Assembly (NCBI RefSeq): GCF_943913055.1
Contig: NZ_CALTWS010000052.1
Coordinates: forward strand, 1-13,482
Length of the DNA: 13,482 bases
Direction: 5' to 3'
Source: an uncultured Brevundimonas sp.
GTDB lineage: Bacteria; Pseudomonadota; Alphaproteobacteria; Caulobacterales; Caulobacteraceae
The notes beneath the pieces are model-generated. The model saw nothing but the letters and a program-made list of their open reading frames with translations. It made no database searches and was not told the DNA's origin. Made by a program: the position numbers and the translations under genes. Positions 7,618 to 13,402 of this stretch are shown one piece after another. Position 1 is the stretch's first letter; each line of letters opens with the position of its first letter.

Positions 7618-7697
7618 CGGGCGACTCGCGAAACCGGAGAGAAGGACAGGGCCGGACCATGCGTCGGGATGCGAATGATGCCAAGTCGAATTGCGGC

Positions 7698-7705
7698 TAT
7701 TTAGC
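7698..7705 (-). promoter_or_regulatory. Possible nrdB -10 element
   Basis: Read on the minus strand, the sequence is GCTAAATA, matching seven of eight positions of the Caulobacter housekeeping -10 consensus GCTANAWC as I recall it. It lies about 80 bp upstream of the nrdB ATG. No convincing TTGAC-type -35 is found at the expected distance, so this is tentative. Confidence 0.25.
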
Positions 7706-7711
7706 GATCAC

Positions 7712-7720
7712 TTTTTCACA
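7712..7720 (+). promoter_or_regulatory. DnaA-box-like 9-mer upstream of nrdB
   Basis: TTTTTCACA matches the DnaA box TTATNCACA at eight of nine positions and lies in the nrdB/nucleotidyltransferase divergent region, just upstream of the candidate nrdB -10. DnaA control of nucleotide-synthesis genes has been described in Caulobacter; whether this single site binds is an inference. Confidence 0.25.
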
Positions 7721-7722
7721 GA

Positions 7723-7738
7723 CCGCTAGATGTGGTGT
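7723..7738 (+). promoter_or_regulatory. Candidate NrdR box upstream of nrdB
   Basis: The 16-mer with core CTAGATGTGGTGT matches 11 of 16 positions of the NrdR consensus (acaCwAtATaTwGwgt). It lies about 105-120 bp upstream of nrdB, and the core CTA-G/T-ATGTGG is shared with the site upstream of nrdA. A second, weaker match (8 of 16) lies 29 bp away at 7694-7709, slightly short of the usual 31-32 bp pair spacing. Confidence 0.35.
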
Positions 7739-7782
7739 TCCCGCCTCAGTTTGGTGGGGAGAAGCCTGGGGATGACCCACCG

Positions 7783-7816
7783 GGCGACAGCGTCGCCGGA
7801 ACCGCCGCAATGGCGG
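7783..7816 (+). other. Two short hairpins in the leader of the nucleotidyltransferase gene
   Basis: GGCGAC-AGC-GTCGCC (7783-7797) forms a perfect 6-bp stem and CCGCC-GCAAT-GGCGG (7802-7816) a 5-bp stem, in tandem and 36 bp or more before the gene's ATG. No aptamer-like conserved sequence is recognised. In such GC-rich DNA short stems arise easily, so a regulatory role is unproven. Confidence 0.25.
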
Positions 7817-7851
7817 GGCCGTTTGACAGGCCTTGCCGTTCAGGGTTGCCA

Positions 7852-8631
7852 ATGTCCGATACGACCGTTCTCGATCCCAGCTTTCATCCGCCCAAGGAAG
7901 CGGTCGCCTTCTACAAGGACAGCCTGAAGCTGCTGAAGGAGAGCGGCATCCCCTTTCTGCTGTCCGGGACCTATGCGGTCACGGCCTATACGGGCATCAA
8001 GCGTCCGACCAAGGATCTGGACGTCTTTTGCAAGCCCGGCGACTACCCCCGCATCCTGGCCTTCTTCCAGGCGCGCGGTTACCGCACCGACGTCGAGGAC
8101 GAGCGCTGGATCGCCAAGGTCTGGAAGGACGACAAGCATTTCTTCGACGTGATCTTCGCCATGTCCAACGGCACGATCGCCGTATCCGACAGCTGGTTCG
8201 GCGACGACACCATCGACGTTTATGGCCATCAGGTCACCATCACCCCGCCGACCGCCCTGATCCTGTCCAAGGTCTTCATCCAGGACCGCTATCGCTACGA
8301 TGGTGCGGACGTGAATCACGTCATCCTGAAACAGGCCGACAACATCGACTGGAAGTCGCTGCTGGATCAGATGGACCTGTATTGGGAGGTGCTGATGGCG
8401 CACCTGCTGAACTTCCGCTTCGCCTATCCGACCGAGCGCGACAACATCCCGGCCTGGCTGATGACCGAACTGGCCGAGCGGCTGGAAGCCCAGGTCGCCC
8501 TGCCCGCCCCGCGTGTGAAGGTCTGTCGTGGCCGCCTGTTCAGCCCGCGCGACTATATCGCCGACATCAGCGAATGGGGCTTCGGCGATGTGGTCGGCAA
8601 GGGTCTGGAGGAACGCCATGATCCCATCTGA
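7852..8631 (+). CDS. Nucleotidyltransferase-fold protein (AbiEii/MNT-like), function unknown
   Basis: From the ATG at 7852 (259 aa). The start of the domain, FLLSGTYAVTAYTG at 35-48, followed by RPTKDLDVF at 51-59, is the G-S/T plus DxD signature of the polymerase-beta nucleotidyltransferase superfamily, with metal-binding D55 and D57; the third carboxylate is probably D99 in HFFDVIF. A later SKVFIQDRYRYDGADVNHVI stretch resembles the K..R.R..D helix of AbiEii- and MNT-type enzymes. Members transfer NMP to proteins, tRNA or small molecules, and several are toxins, but no target can be read here. AGGG sits 6 bp before the ATG; a GTG at 7732 would add 40 residues without visible similarity to the fold. 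It is followed by a metallophosphoesterase gene 54 bp downstream, suggesting a paired function. A small antitoxin-like MNT or HEPN partner is absent. Confidence 0.8.
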   Translation: MSDTTVLDPSFHPPKEAVAFYKDSLKLLKESGIPFLLSGTYAVTAYTGIKRPTKDLDVFCKPGDYPRILAFFQARGYRTDVEDERWIAKVWKDDKHFFDVIFAMSNGTIAVSDSWFGDDTIDVYGHQVTITPPTALILSKVFIQDRYRYDGADVNHVILKQADNIDWKSLLDQMDLYWEVLMAHLLNFRFAYPTERDNIPAWLMTELAERLEAQVALPAPRVKVCRGRLFSPRDYIADISEWGFGDVVGKGLEERHDPI

Positions 8632-8689
8632 AGGATGCCCTGCCAGCGAAGCCCCGGTATGCAGCCCCATCGCAGGTGAGACTCCATGA
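8618..8689 (+). other. Possible 23-codon leader frame bridging the two genes
   Basis: An ATG at 8618 follows GGAGGAA (8607-8613), one of the strongest Shine-Dalgarno matches I found in the window. The frame encodes MIPSEGCPASEAPVCSPIAG and three more residues and ends in a TGA that overlaps the metallophosphoesterase ATG (ATGA). It begins inside the last codons of the nucleotidyltransferase gene. Third-position GC is only about half, unlike real genes here, so if translated it more likely serves translational coupling than encodes a selected peptide. Confidence 0.25.
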
Positions 8690-9453
8690 CATTCAGCGAC
8701 TCCCAGACGCCTCAGCCCGGCCTGGAACCTGGACCCGCCAGCCGCTTGCGCGTCGCGGCTGTCGGCGATCTGCATGTCGGCGAAAGCACGTCGCCTTATC
8801 GCGACCTGTTCGAGCGGGTATCGGAGGACGCGGATGCGCTTTGCCTCTGCGGCGACCTGGTCAACTTCGGCAAGACGGCCGAGGTCGAGGCCCTGATCGC
8901 CGACCTGCGCCTGTGCCGCATCCCCATGGTCGGGGTCATGGGCAATCACGAGCACGAATGCGGCCAGCCCGATGTGGTCATGGACATGCTGTGCGACGCC
9001 GGTGTTCACATGCTGGCGGGCGGGCGCAGCCATGAGATCGGCGGCGTCGGCTTTGCCGGCACCAAGGGATTCGTCGGCGGCTTCGGTCGCTACATGCTCA
9101 GCGCGTTCGGCGAGGCGTCGGTCAAGACCTTCGTTCAGGACTCGATCGACGACGCGACCGTACTGGAGACCTCCATCCGGTCCCTGCGGACGGAGCGGTC
9201 GGTGGTGCTGCTACACTATGCGCCTGTGGTCGATACCGTCATGGGCGAACCGCCGGAAATCCACGCCTTTCTGGGCTCGTCGCGTCTGGCAGAGACGATC
9301 GATCGCTATGACAACGTCAGCCTGGTCGTCCACGGCCACGCCCATCGCGGCGCGCCGGAGGGGCGGACCAACAAGGGGGTGCCAGTCTATAACGTCGCCC
9401 TGCCGGTGCTGAAGACGCTGGGCGATACGCCCTATCGCGTGTTCGAGGTCTAG
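8686..9453 (+). CDS. Calcineurin-like metallophosphoesterase
   Basis: A 255-residue cytoplasmic metallophosphoesterase with every metal-ligand block: GDLH (D28, H30), CGDLVN (D57), GNHE (N87, H88), LLHYAP (H177) and GHAH (H218, H220). The family holds two divalent metals and hydrolyses phosphomonoesters or phosphodiesters, including nucleotides, cyclic nucleotides and nucleic acids; the sequence does not tell which. No signal peptide or membrane segment is seen; the first 20 residues are a variable, Pro-rich leader. The ATG at 8686 has AGGTGAG about 7 bp upstream, a good ribosome binding site. It is downstream of the nucleotidyltransferase on the same strand, probably one operon, so it may reverse or process that enzyme's product. 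Its TAG shares CTAG with the stop of the convergent PAP2 gene. Confidence 0.92.
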   Translation: MTFSDSQTPQPGLEPGPASRLRVAAVGDLHVGESTSPYRDLFERVSEDADALCLCGDLVNFGKTAEVEALIADLRLCRIPMVGVMGNHEHECGQPDVVMDMLCDAGVHMLAGGRSHEIGGVGFAGTKGFVGGFGRYMLSAFGEASVKTFVQDSIDDATVLETSIRSLRTERSVVLLHYAPVVDTVMGEPPEIHAFLGSSRLAETIDRYDNVSLVVHGHAHRGAPEGRTNKGVPVYNVALPVLKTLGDTPYRVFEV

Positions 9454-10187
9454 GGCGCGGGCTGATCCTGCAAGGACGAGTGGTGAGCGATCTGCCGCCG
9501 CTCGACCGCATAGGCCACCAGCCACAGCGCCATGGCCCAGGCCGCACCAATGCTCCAGCCCGCCAGGACGTCAGACGCCCAGTGCGCCCCCAGATAGACC
9601 CGGGTCGTCCCGATCAGCAGGGCGATCGCGATGGCTGCGCCCAGAACGAACGCCTTTACATGGCGACGCGGAAAGGCCCGCGTCAGCATGACGCCCAGGC
9701 TGAGATAGAAGACGGTGGCCAGAAGCGCATGGCCCGACGGGAAGCTGGCATTGATCGTCTCCACGGCCTGAAAGGCCGCAGGGGGCCTTTCGCGCTCGAA
9801 GATCGCCTTCAGCCCTTCGCTCAACGCCACGCCGCCCGCCAGTCCGACGACCAGCAGCAAGGCCGACAGCCGTTTGCGATGAATCAACAGAAAGCCGATG
9901 GCGATGGTCGCGAACAGGGCCAGCACCGATATGCCGCCCAGGGACGTCAGGTCGGCCGCCGCCTCCTTCATCCACCACGGCCCGCGCGGTTCGCCCGCGA
10001 CCGGCTGAACCCAGGCCAGGATGGACTGGTCGAAGGCCTGGCCGTCGGCTTCGGTCATGTCGTCCGCCAGTTCGACGAAGGTCATGACGCCCAGGGCGAT
10101 GACGAAAAGCGCGCTGACCGCCGCGATCTCGGCACGGGCGATGCGCAGGGCGCGGCGGAAAAAGGTCACGGTCTGGTCTGCAGTCAT
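9450..10187 (-). CDS. PAP2-family membrane phosphatase
   Basis: A 245-residue integral membrane phosphatase with the three PAP2 motifs in order: KAIFERERP (K127, R134, P135), FPSGH (P150-H153, catalytic H153), and TTRVYLGAHWASD (R196, H202, D206). Membrane helices lie near 22-40, 86-102, 108-124, 154-170, 178-194 and 208-228, giving the standard six-helix bundle with the active site on the outer face. Family members dephosphorylate phosphatidic acid, undecaprenyl diphosphate or other lipid phosphates; the substrate cannot be chosen from sequence, though an undecaprenyl-diphosphate or lipid A phosphate role is plausible. The ATG at 10187 has GGGG about 5 bp upstream. It ends 4 bp inside the end of the metallophosphoesterase gene (tail-to-tail) and is divergent from nrdA, with a 210-bp intergenic region. 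Confidence 0.92.
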   Translation of the reverse strand: MTADQTVTFFRRALRIARAEIAAVSALFVIALGVMTFVELADDMTEADGQAFDQSILAWVQPVAGEPRGPWWMKEAAADLTSLGGISVLALFATIAIGFLLIHRKRLSALLLVVGLAGGVALSEGLKAIFERERPPAAFQAVETINASFPSGHALLATVFYLSLGVMLTRAFPRRHVKAFVLGAAIAIALLIGTTRVYLGAHWASDVLAGWSIGAAWAMALWLVAYAVERRQIAHHSSLQDQPAP

Positions 10188-10252
10188 GGCGCCCCAACGG
10201 TCACGCTTGCGAGACGTTCCCGCTCACGGTTTCGTGATCTCAGTCGCCCTGC

Positions 10253-10298
10253 CCTGTCACGCCGTCGTCGCGGCCTGTCCACAGGCTCATCCCCTGTC
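10253..10298. repeat. Three CCTGTC repeats in the PAP2-nrdA divergent region
   Basis: CCTGTC occurs at 10253-10258, 10274-10279 and 10293-10298 with 21- and 19-bp spacing, about two helical turns each. The middle copy is part of the palindrome CCTGT-CC-ACAGG (10274-10285), which also contains CTGTCCACA, a 7-of-9 match to the DnaA box. These sit about 100-145 bp upstream of nrdA and could be operator half-sites, though chance cannot be excluded. Confidence 0.3.
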
Positions 10299-10306
10299 AT
10301 CGATAC

Positions 10307-10311
10307 GATTC
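10307..10311. promoter_or_regulatory. GANTC (CcrM-type) methylation site upstream of nrdA
   Basis: GATTC lies about 90 bp before the first nrdA ATG. In Caulobacterales, GANTC adenine methylation by CcrM modulates promoters with GcrA in the cell cycle. One site is a weak signal, but a GACTC is also found just upstream of the nrdB start (7623-7627). Confidence 0.3.
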
Positions 10312-10336
10312 GCCCAGAAAGTGATCGTCAACCCCG

Positions 10337-10342
10337 TTGACG
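10337..10342 (+). promoter_or_regulatory. Possible nrdA -35 element
   Basis: TTGACG(G) fits the TTGACGS -35 of Caulobacter housekeeping promoters. The best downstream -10-like sequence, CCTATATG at 10362-10369, is about 18-19 bp away, longer than ideal, and overlaps the first candidate NrdR box. If both are real, NrdR binding would block the promoter directly. Confidence 0.25.
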
Positions 10343-10359
10343 GCTCGTTAGCCATCTGT

Positions 10360-10406
10360 GCCCTATATGTGGGTTGGGGAAGCGAAGGGGCCACTAGATG
10401 ATGTGG
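10360..10406 (+). promoter_or_regulatory. Candidate NrdR box pair at nrdA
   Basis: Two 16-mers, 10360-10375 (core CTATATGTGG, 10 of 16 consensus matches) and 10391-10406 (core CTAGATGATG, 11 of 16), are spaced exactly 31 bp apart, the usual three-turn spacing of NrdR operators. NrdR represses ribonucleotide reductase genes in response to nucleotide levels. The second box overlaps the first possible nrdA start codons. Individual matches are mediocre; the spacing and the sharing with nrdB carry the argument. Confidence 0.4.
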
Positions 10407-12362
10407 TCCTTGGCGCGGTTGACGATCAATCAGAAGTTCAGGGCGAATACGATCATGGCCGGCGGCGAAGCGTTGAAGACAGTGGAATTGCAGTCGGTTA
10501 TCGACGCGCGGGCTCTCGCCGAACAGGCGGGTCGTCCCCATCTGTCGGTCGTGCCCTCCATCCAGATCGATCGGTCGCGCGACGACCTGCTGACCGACTT
10601 CGGCAAGAAGACGCTGGAGGACCGCTATCTGCTGCCCGGCGAGTCGTACCAGGACATGTTTGCCCGCGTCTCGACGGCCTTCGCCGACGACGAGAGCGTC
10701 AATCCGGGCCATGCCCAGCGTGTCTATGACTATATGTCCCGACTGTGGTTCATGCCGTCGACGCCGGTGCTGTCGAACGGCGGCGCGGCGCGCGGTCTGC
10801 CCATTTCCTGCTTCCTGAACGCGGTTGGCGACAGCCTGGACGGCATCCAGAGCGTCTGGAACGAGAACGTGGCCCTGGCCTCCAACGGCGGCGGCATCGG
10901 CACCTACTGGGGTGGCGTCCGCTCGATCGGCGAGAAGGTGAAGGGCGCAGGCCAGACGTCCGGCATCATCCCCTTCATCCGCGTGATGGATTCGCTAACG
11001 CTGGCGATTTCGCAAGGCTCGCTGCGTCGCGGCTCGGCCGCCGTCTATCTGGACGTCCACCACCCCGAGATCGAAGAGTTCCTGGAAATCCGCAAACCCT
11101 CGGGCGACTTCAACCGCAAGTCCCTGAACCTGCACCACGGCATCAATATCACCGACGCCTTCATGGAGGCCGTTCGCGACGGCAAGACCTTCGACCTGGT
11201 CTCGCCCAAGAACCAGGAGGTCATGAAGACCGTCGATGCCCGCAGCCTGTGGCAGAAGATCCTGGAAATCCGCCTGCAGACGGGCGAGCCCTATCTGATC
11301 TTCTCCGACACCGTGAACCGCCAGATGCCGCAGCATCAGCGCGACCTGGGCCTGTCGGTCAAACAGTCGAACCTGTGCAGCGAGATCATGCTGCACACGG
11401 GTCGTGACCACCTGGGTGTCGACCGGACCGCAGTCTGCTGCCTGTCGTCGGTCAATGCCGAAATGTTCCTGGAGTGGCGCGAGGAGCCCCGCTTCATCGA
11501 GGACATCATGCGCTTCCTGGACAACGTCCTGGAAGACTTCATCACCCGTGCCCCGCCCGAGATGAAGGCCGCCGTCTATTCGGCGCGTCGCGAGCGCTCT
11601 GTGGGTCTGGGCCTGATGGGCTTCCACTCCTTCCTGCAGTCGCAGGGCGTGGCGTTCGAAAGCGCCATGGCCAAGTCGTGGAACATGCGCCTGTTCAAGC
11701 ATCTGCGCCGCGAGGCCGACAAGGCCAGCCGCCTGCTGGCCGAAGAGAAGGGCCCCTGCCTGGATGCCGAAGAGCGCGGCGTGATGGAGCGGTTCAGCCA
11801 CAAGCTGGCCATCGCCCCGACAGCCTCGATCAGCATCATCTGCGGAGGCACCTCGGCGGGCATCGAGCCGATCCCGGCCAACATCTATACGCACAAGACC
11901 CTGTCGGGCTCGTTTGCCGTCAAGAACCCCTATCTGGAGCGTCTGCTGGACGGCAAGGGCATCAATACCGAGGCCGTCTGGAATTCGATCCTGGAGAACG
12001 AAGGCTCGGTCCAGCATCTGGATGCCCTGAACGAGGACGAGAAGGGCATCTTCAAGACCGCCTTCGAACTGGACCAGCGCTGGATCGTCGAACTGTCGGC
12101 CGACCGCTCGCCGGAAATCTGCCAGGCCCAGTCGATCAACCTGTTCATCCCGGGCGACGTCAACAAATGGGACCTGCACATGCTGCACTGGAAGGCGTGG
12201 GAGACCGGCGTGAAGTCGCTCTACTACCTGCGCTCCAAGTCGGTTCAGCGCGCGGCCTTCGCAGGGGCCGAGGACAAGGCCGAGGCCGAGGTCGACCCCA
12301 ACCAGCCCGACCTCTTCAGCGCCGCCCGCACCGACTACGACGAGTGCCTGGCCTGCCAGTGA
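10398..12362 (+). CDS. nrdA: Ribonucleoside-diphosphate reductase class I, alpha (catalytic) subunit
   Basis: A 654-residue catalytic subunit that reduces ribonucleotides to deoxyribonucleotides with NrdB. Numbered from 10398, active-site residues are C138 (GLPISCF), N325, C327 and E329 (SNLCSE, with thiyl-radical cysteine C327), C347 (AVCCLS), the radical-relay pair Y609-Y610 (SLYYLRS), and the C-terminal redox pair C650/C653 (DECLAC) that is re-reduced by thioredoxin or glutaredoxin. The reductase domain starts near residue 62 (DDLLTDFGKKTLEDRYLLPG); the short leader before it cannot hold an ATP-cone, so dATP overall-activity inhibition through that domain is not expected. Starts at 10398/10401 have GAAGGGG about 9 bp upstream. 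An ATG at 10455 (MAGGEALKTVELQS) is a serious alternative because a candidate NrdR box covers the first one. It is the last gene before a strong hairpin. Confidence 0.97.
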   Translation: MMWSLARLTINQKFRANTIMAGGEALKTVELQSVIDARALAEQAGRPHLSVVPSIQIDRSRDDLLTDFGKKTLEDRYLLPGESYQDMFARVSTAFADDESVNPGHAQRVYDYMSRLWFMPSTPVLSNGGAARGLPISCFLNAVGDSLDGIQSVWNENVALASNGGGIGTYWGGVRSIGEKVKGAGQTSGIIPFIRVMDSLTLAISQGSLRRGSAAVYLDVHHPEIEEFLEIRKPSGDFNRKSLNLHHGINITDAFMEAVRDGKTFDLVSPKNQEVMKTVDARSLWQKILEIRLQTGEPYLIFSDTVNRQMPQHQRDLGLSVKQSNLCSEIMLHTGRDHLGVDRTAVCCLSSVNAEMFLEWREEPRFIEDIMRFLDNVLEDFITRAPPEMKAAVYSARRERSVGLGLMGFHSFLQSQGVAFESAMAKSWNMRLFKHLRREADKASRLLAEEKGPCLDAEERGVMERFSHKLAIAPTASISIICGGTSAGIEPIPANIYTHKTLSGSFAVKNPYLERLLDGKGINTEAVWNSILENEGSVQHLDALNEDEKGIFKTAFELDQRWIVELSADRSPEICQAQSINLFIPGDVNKWDLHMLHWKAWETGVKSLYYLRSKSVQRAAFAGAEDKAEAEVDPNQPDLFSAARTDYDECLACQ

Positions 12363-12373
12363 TCTGACAATCT

Positions 12374-12399
12374 CTGCGACCGTCGAACGGCGGTCGCAG
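12374..12399 (+). terminator. Strong hairpin after nrdA
   Basis: CTGCGACCG and CGGTCGCAG form a perfect 9-bp GC-rich stem around an 8-base loop (TCGAACGG), beginning 12 bases after the nrdA stop. There is no T-run after it (GGGAACTC follows), so it is an atypical intrinsic terminator or a 3'-end-stabilising structure. Its position between nrdA and the next gene makes a transcription-end role likely. Confidence 0.6.
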
Positions 12400-12517
12400 G
12401 GGAACTCGGCCACATCCCCGACGTTCGACCGCCAGATATGTGGCGCGAGATGTCTGTTGGCGAATGCGATCCTTTGGTGCAGGGTCGGAGCGTTGACGGA
12501 CGGGGGAGGTCCCGTTG

Positions 12518-13402
12518 ATGCGGAAAACGACGATCTTTTCAGCGACGACCGCTGCGGCCTTCGCCCTGGCTTGCGCGGCTACGACGACCGCTGCTGTCGC
12601 CCAGGACACCGTTAGGCTGGCGGACCCGTTTGCCAGGGATGAAGAATGGCCCACCACAGTGTCCGATCTTCTGACCCGACTGGAGCGCACCGGCTCCGTC
12701 GCCGCCTTCGACGCCCCCGTCACCGATATCGAGCCACGCTGGGTCGCCGCCGTGTCGCGCGTCGACCGCGCCGAGCCCCGGGCGGTGGTCGAGCGTGACG
12801 TCTGGTTCTCCGGCGGCGGCTTCGACGATCGCCTGCGGTTGCGCACCGAAGGCTCCCTGCGCCGCGCCGACGGCGCGCCGGTCCCTCCGGGTCCGCAGGA
12901 TCGCGCCGGTTGGGATACCGAACACTATGACGTCTCCTATGTGCGCGGCTGGACGGAGACCCTGGGCCAGACCGGTTCGGGCCTGGACGTCACCCTGACG
13001 CCTCATGTCGGCGTCGGCGTCGGCAGCCGTGGCAACTCGACCGAGGCCGGGGCCACCCTGCGGATCGGCCGTAACCTGGATCGACTGGTGCCCGAAGGTA
13101 GTGAAGCCTTTGGCGAGCGGCCGCGCTGGTACGTCTATGCCGCTGGCTCGGGCCGCGCCGTTGGGTACAACTTCGCCCGCACCCGTGACGGCGACTACGC
13201 CCGCTCGGGCGTCAGCCACGACAGCGGCAACTTCTTAGGCGACGCCTCGATCGGTGTGGCCATGCGCAAGGGTGCCGTCCAGGGCTCCGTCGGCCTGGTC
13301 TACCGCGAGATCGAGACCGAAGGCCTGCGTGCCGGCAACGGCATCGACACCGACGTGTCCGAGGGCGTGATCGCCTTCCAGCTTTCGATCAAGCCGGACT
13401 AG
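12518..13402 (+). CDS. Secreted LpxR/DUF2219-like outer-membrane protein (putative)
   Basis: A 294-residue exported protein. The ATG at 12518 follows GGGGAGG by about 8 bp, a good ribosome binding site. Residues 1-28 are a Sec signal peptide (MRKTT, a long Ala-rich core, then AVA before QD). The C-terminal half has alternating strands typical of a beta-barrel, including TPHVGVGVGSRGNSTEAGATLRIGRNL and RPRWYVYAAGSGRAVGYNF. These recall the later strands of LpxR (DUF2219) lipid A 3'-O-deacylases, where PH..VGVG, AGATLR.G and RP.WY..A.. recur. The N-terminal part is charged and does not show the Asn-Asp/Thr catalytic strand of LpxR, so it may be a non-catalytic relative or a diverged paralogue. 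The C-terminus ends FQLSIKPD, not in the canonical terminal Phe. It stands alone after the nrdA hairpin. Confidence 0.55.
   Translation: MRKTTIFSATTAAAFALACAATTTAAVAQDTVRLADPFARDEEWPTTVSDLLTRLERTGSVAAFDAPVTDIEPRWVAAVSRVDRAEPRAVVERDVWFSGGGFDDRLRLRTEGSLRRADGAPVPPGPQDRAGWDTEHYDVSYVRGWTETLGQTGSGLDVTLTPHVGVGVGSRGNSTEAGATLRIGRNLDRLVPEGSEAFGERPRWYVYAAGSGRAVGYNFARTRDGDYARSGVSHDSGNFLGDASIGVAMRKGAVQGSVGLVYREIETEGLRAGNGIDTDVSEGVIAFQLSIKPD

Noticed and set aside
7823..7828. TTGACA as a -35 for the nucleotidyltransferase
   Set aside because: The position 17 bp downstream falls at the start codon (TTGCCA), with no -10 element, so it cannot drive this gene from its annotated start.
7732..7851. GTG-started 40-residue extension of the nucleotidyltransferase
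   Set aside because: The extension (MVFPPQFGGEKPG...) falls in the divergent promoter region over a candidate NrdR box and hairpins, while the ATG at 7852 has a suitable AGGG.
7840..9033. 397-codon minus-strand frame opposite the nucleotidyltransferase and phosphoesterase
   Set aside because: It spans two well-supported genes in antisense and has shadow-like composition without motifs.
10200..10460. LexA-type GTTC-N7-GTTC operator near nrdA
   Set aside because: GTTC occurs singly upstream, but the second half-site at 7 bp is absent (CGGT instead).
10995..12413. 472-codon open frame on the minus strand
   Set aside because: It lies antisense to nrdA, whose catalytic residues are all present. 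The frame is opened by codon bias and shows no domain.
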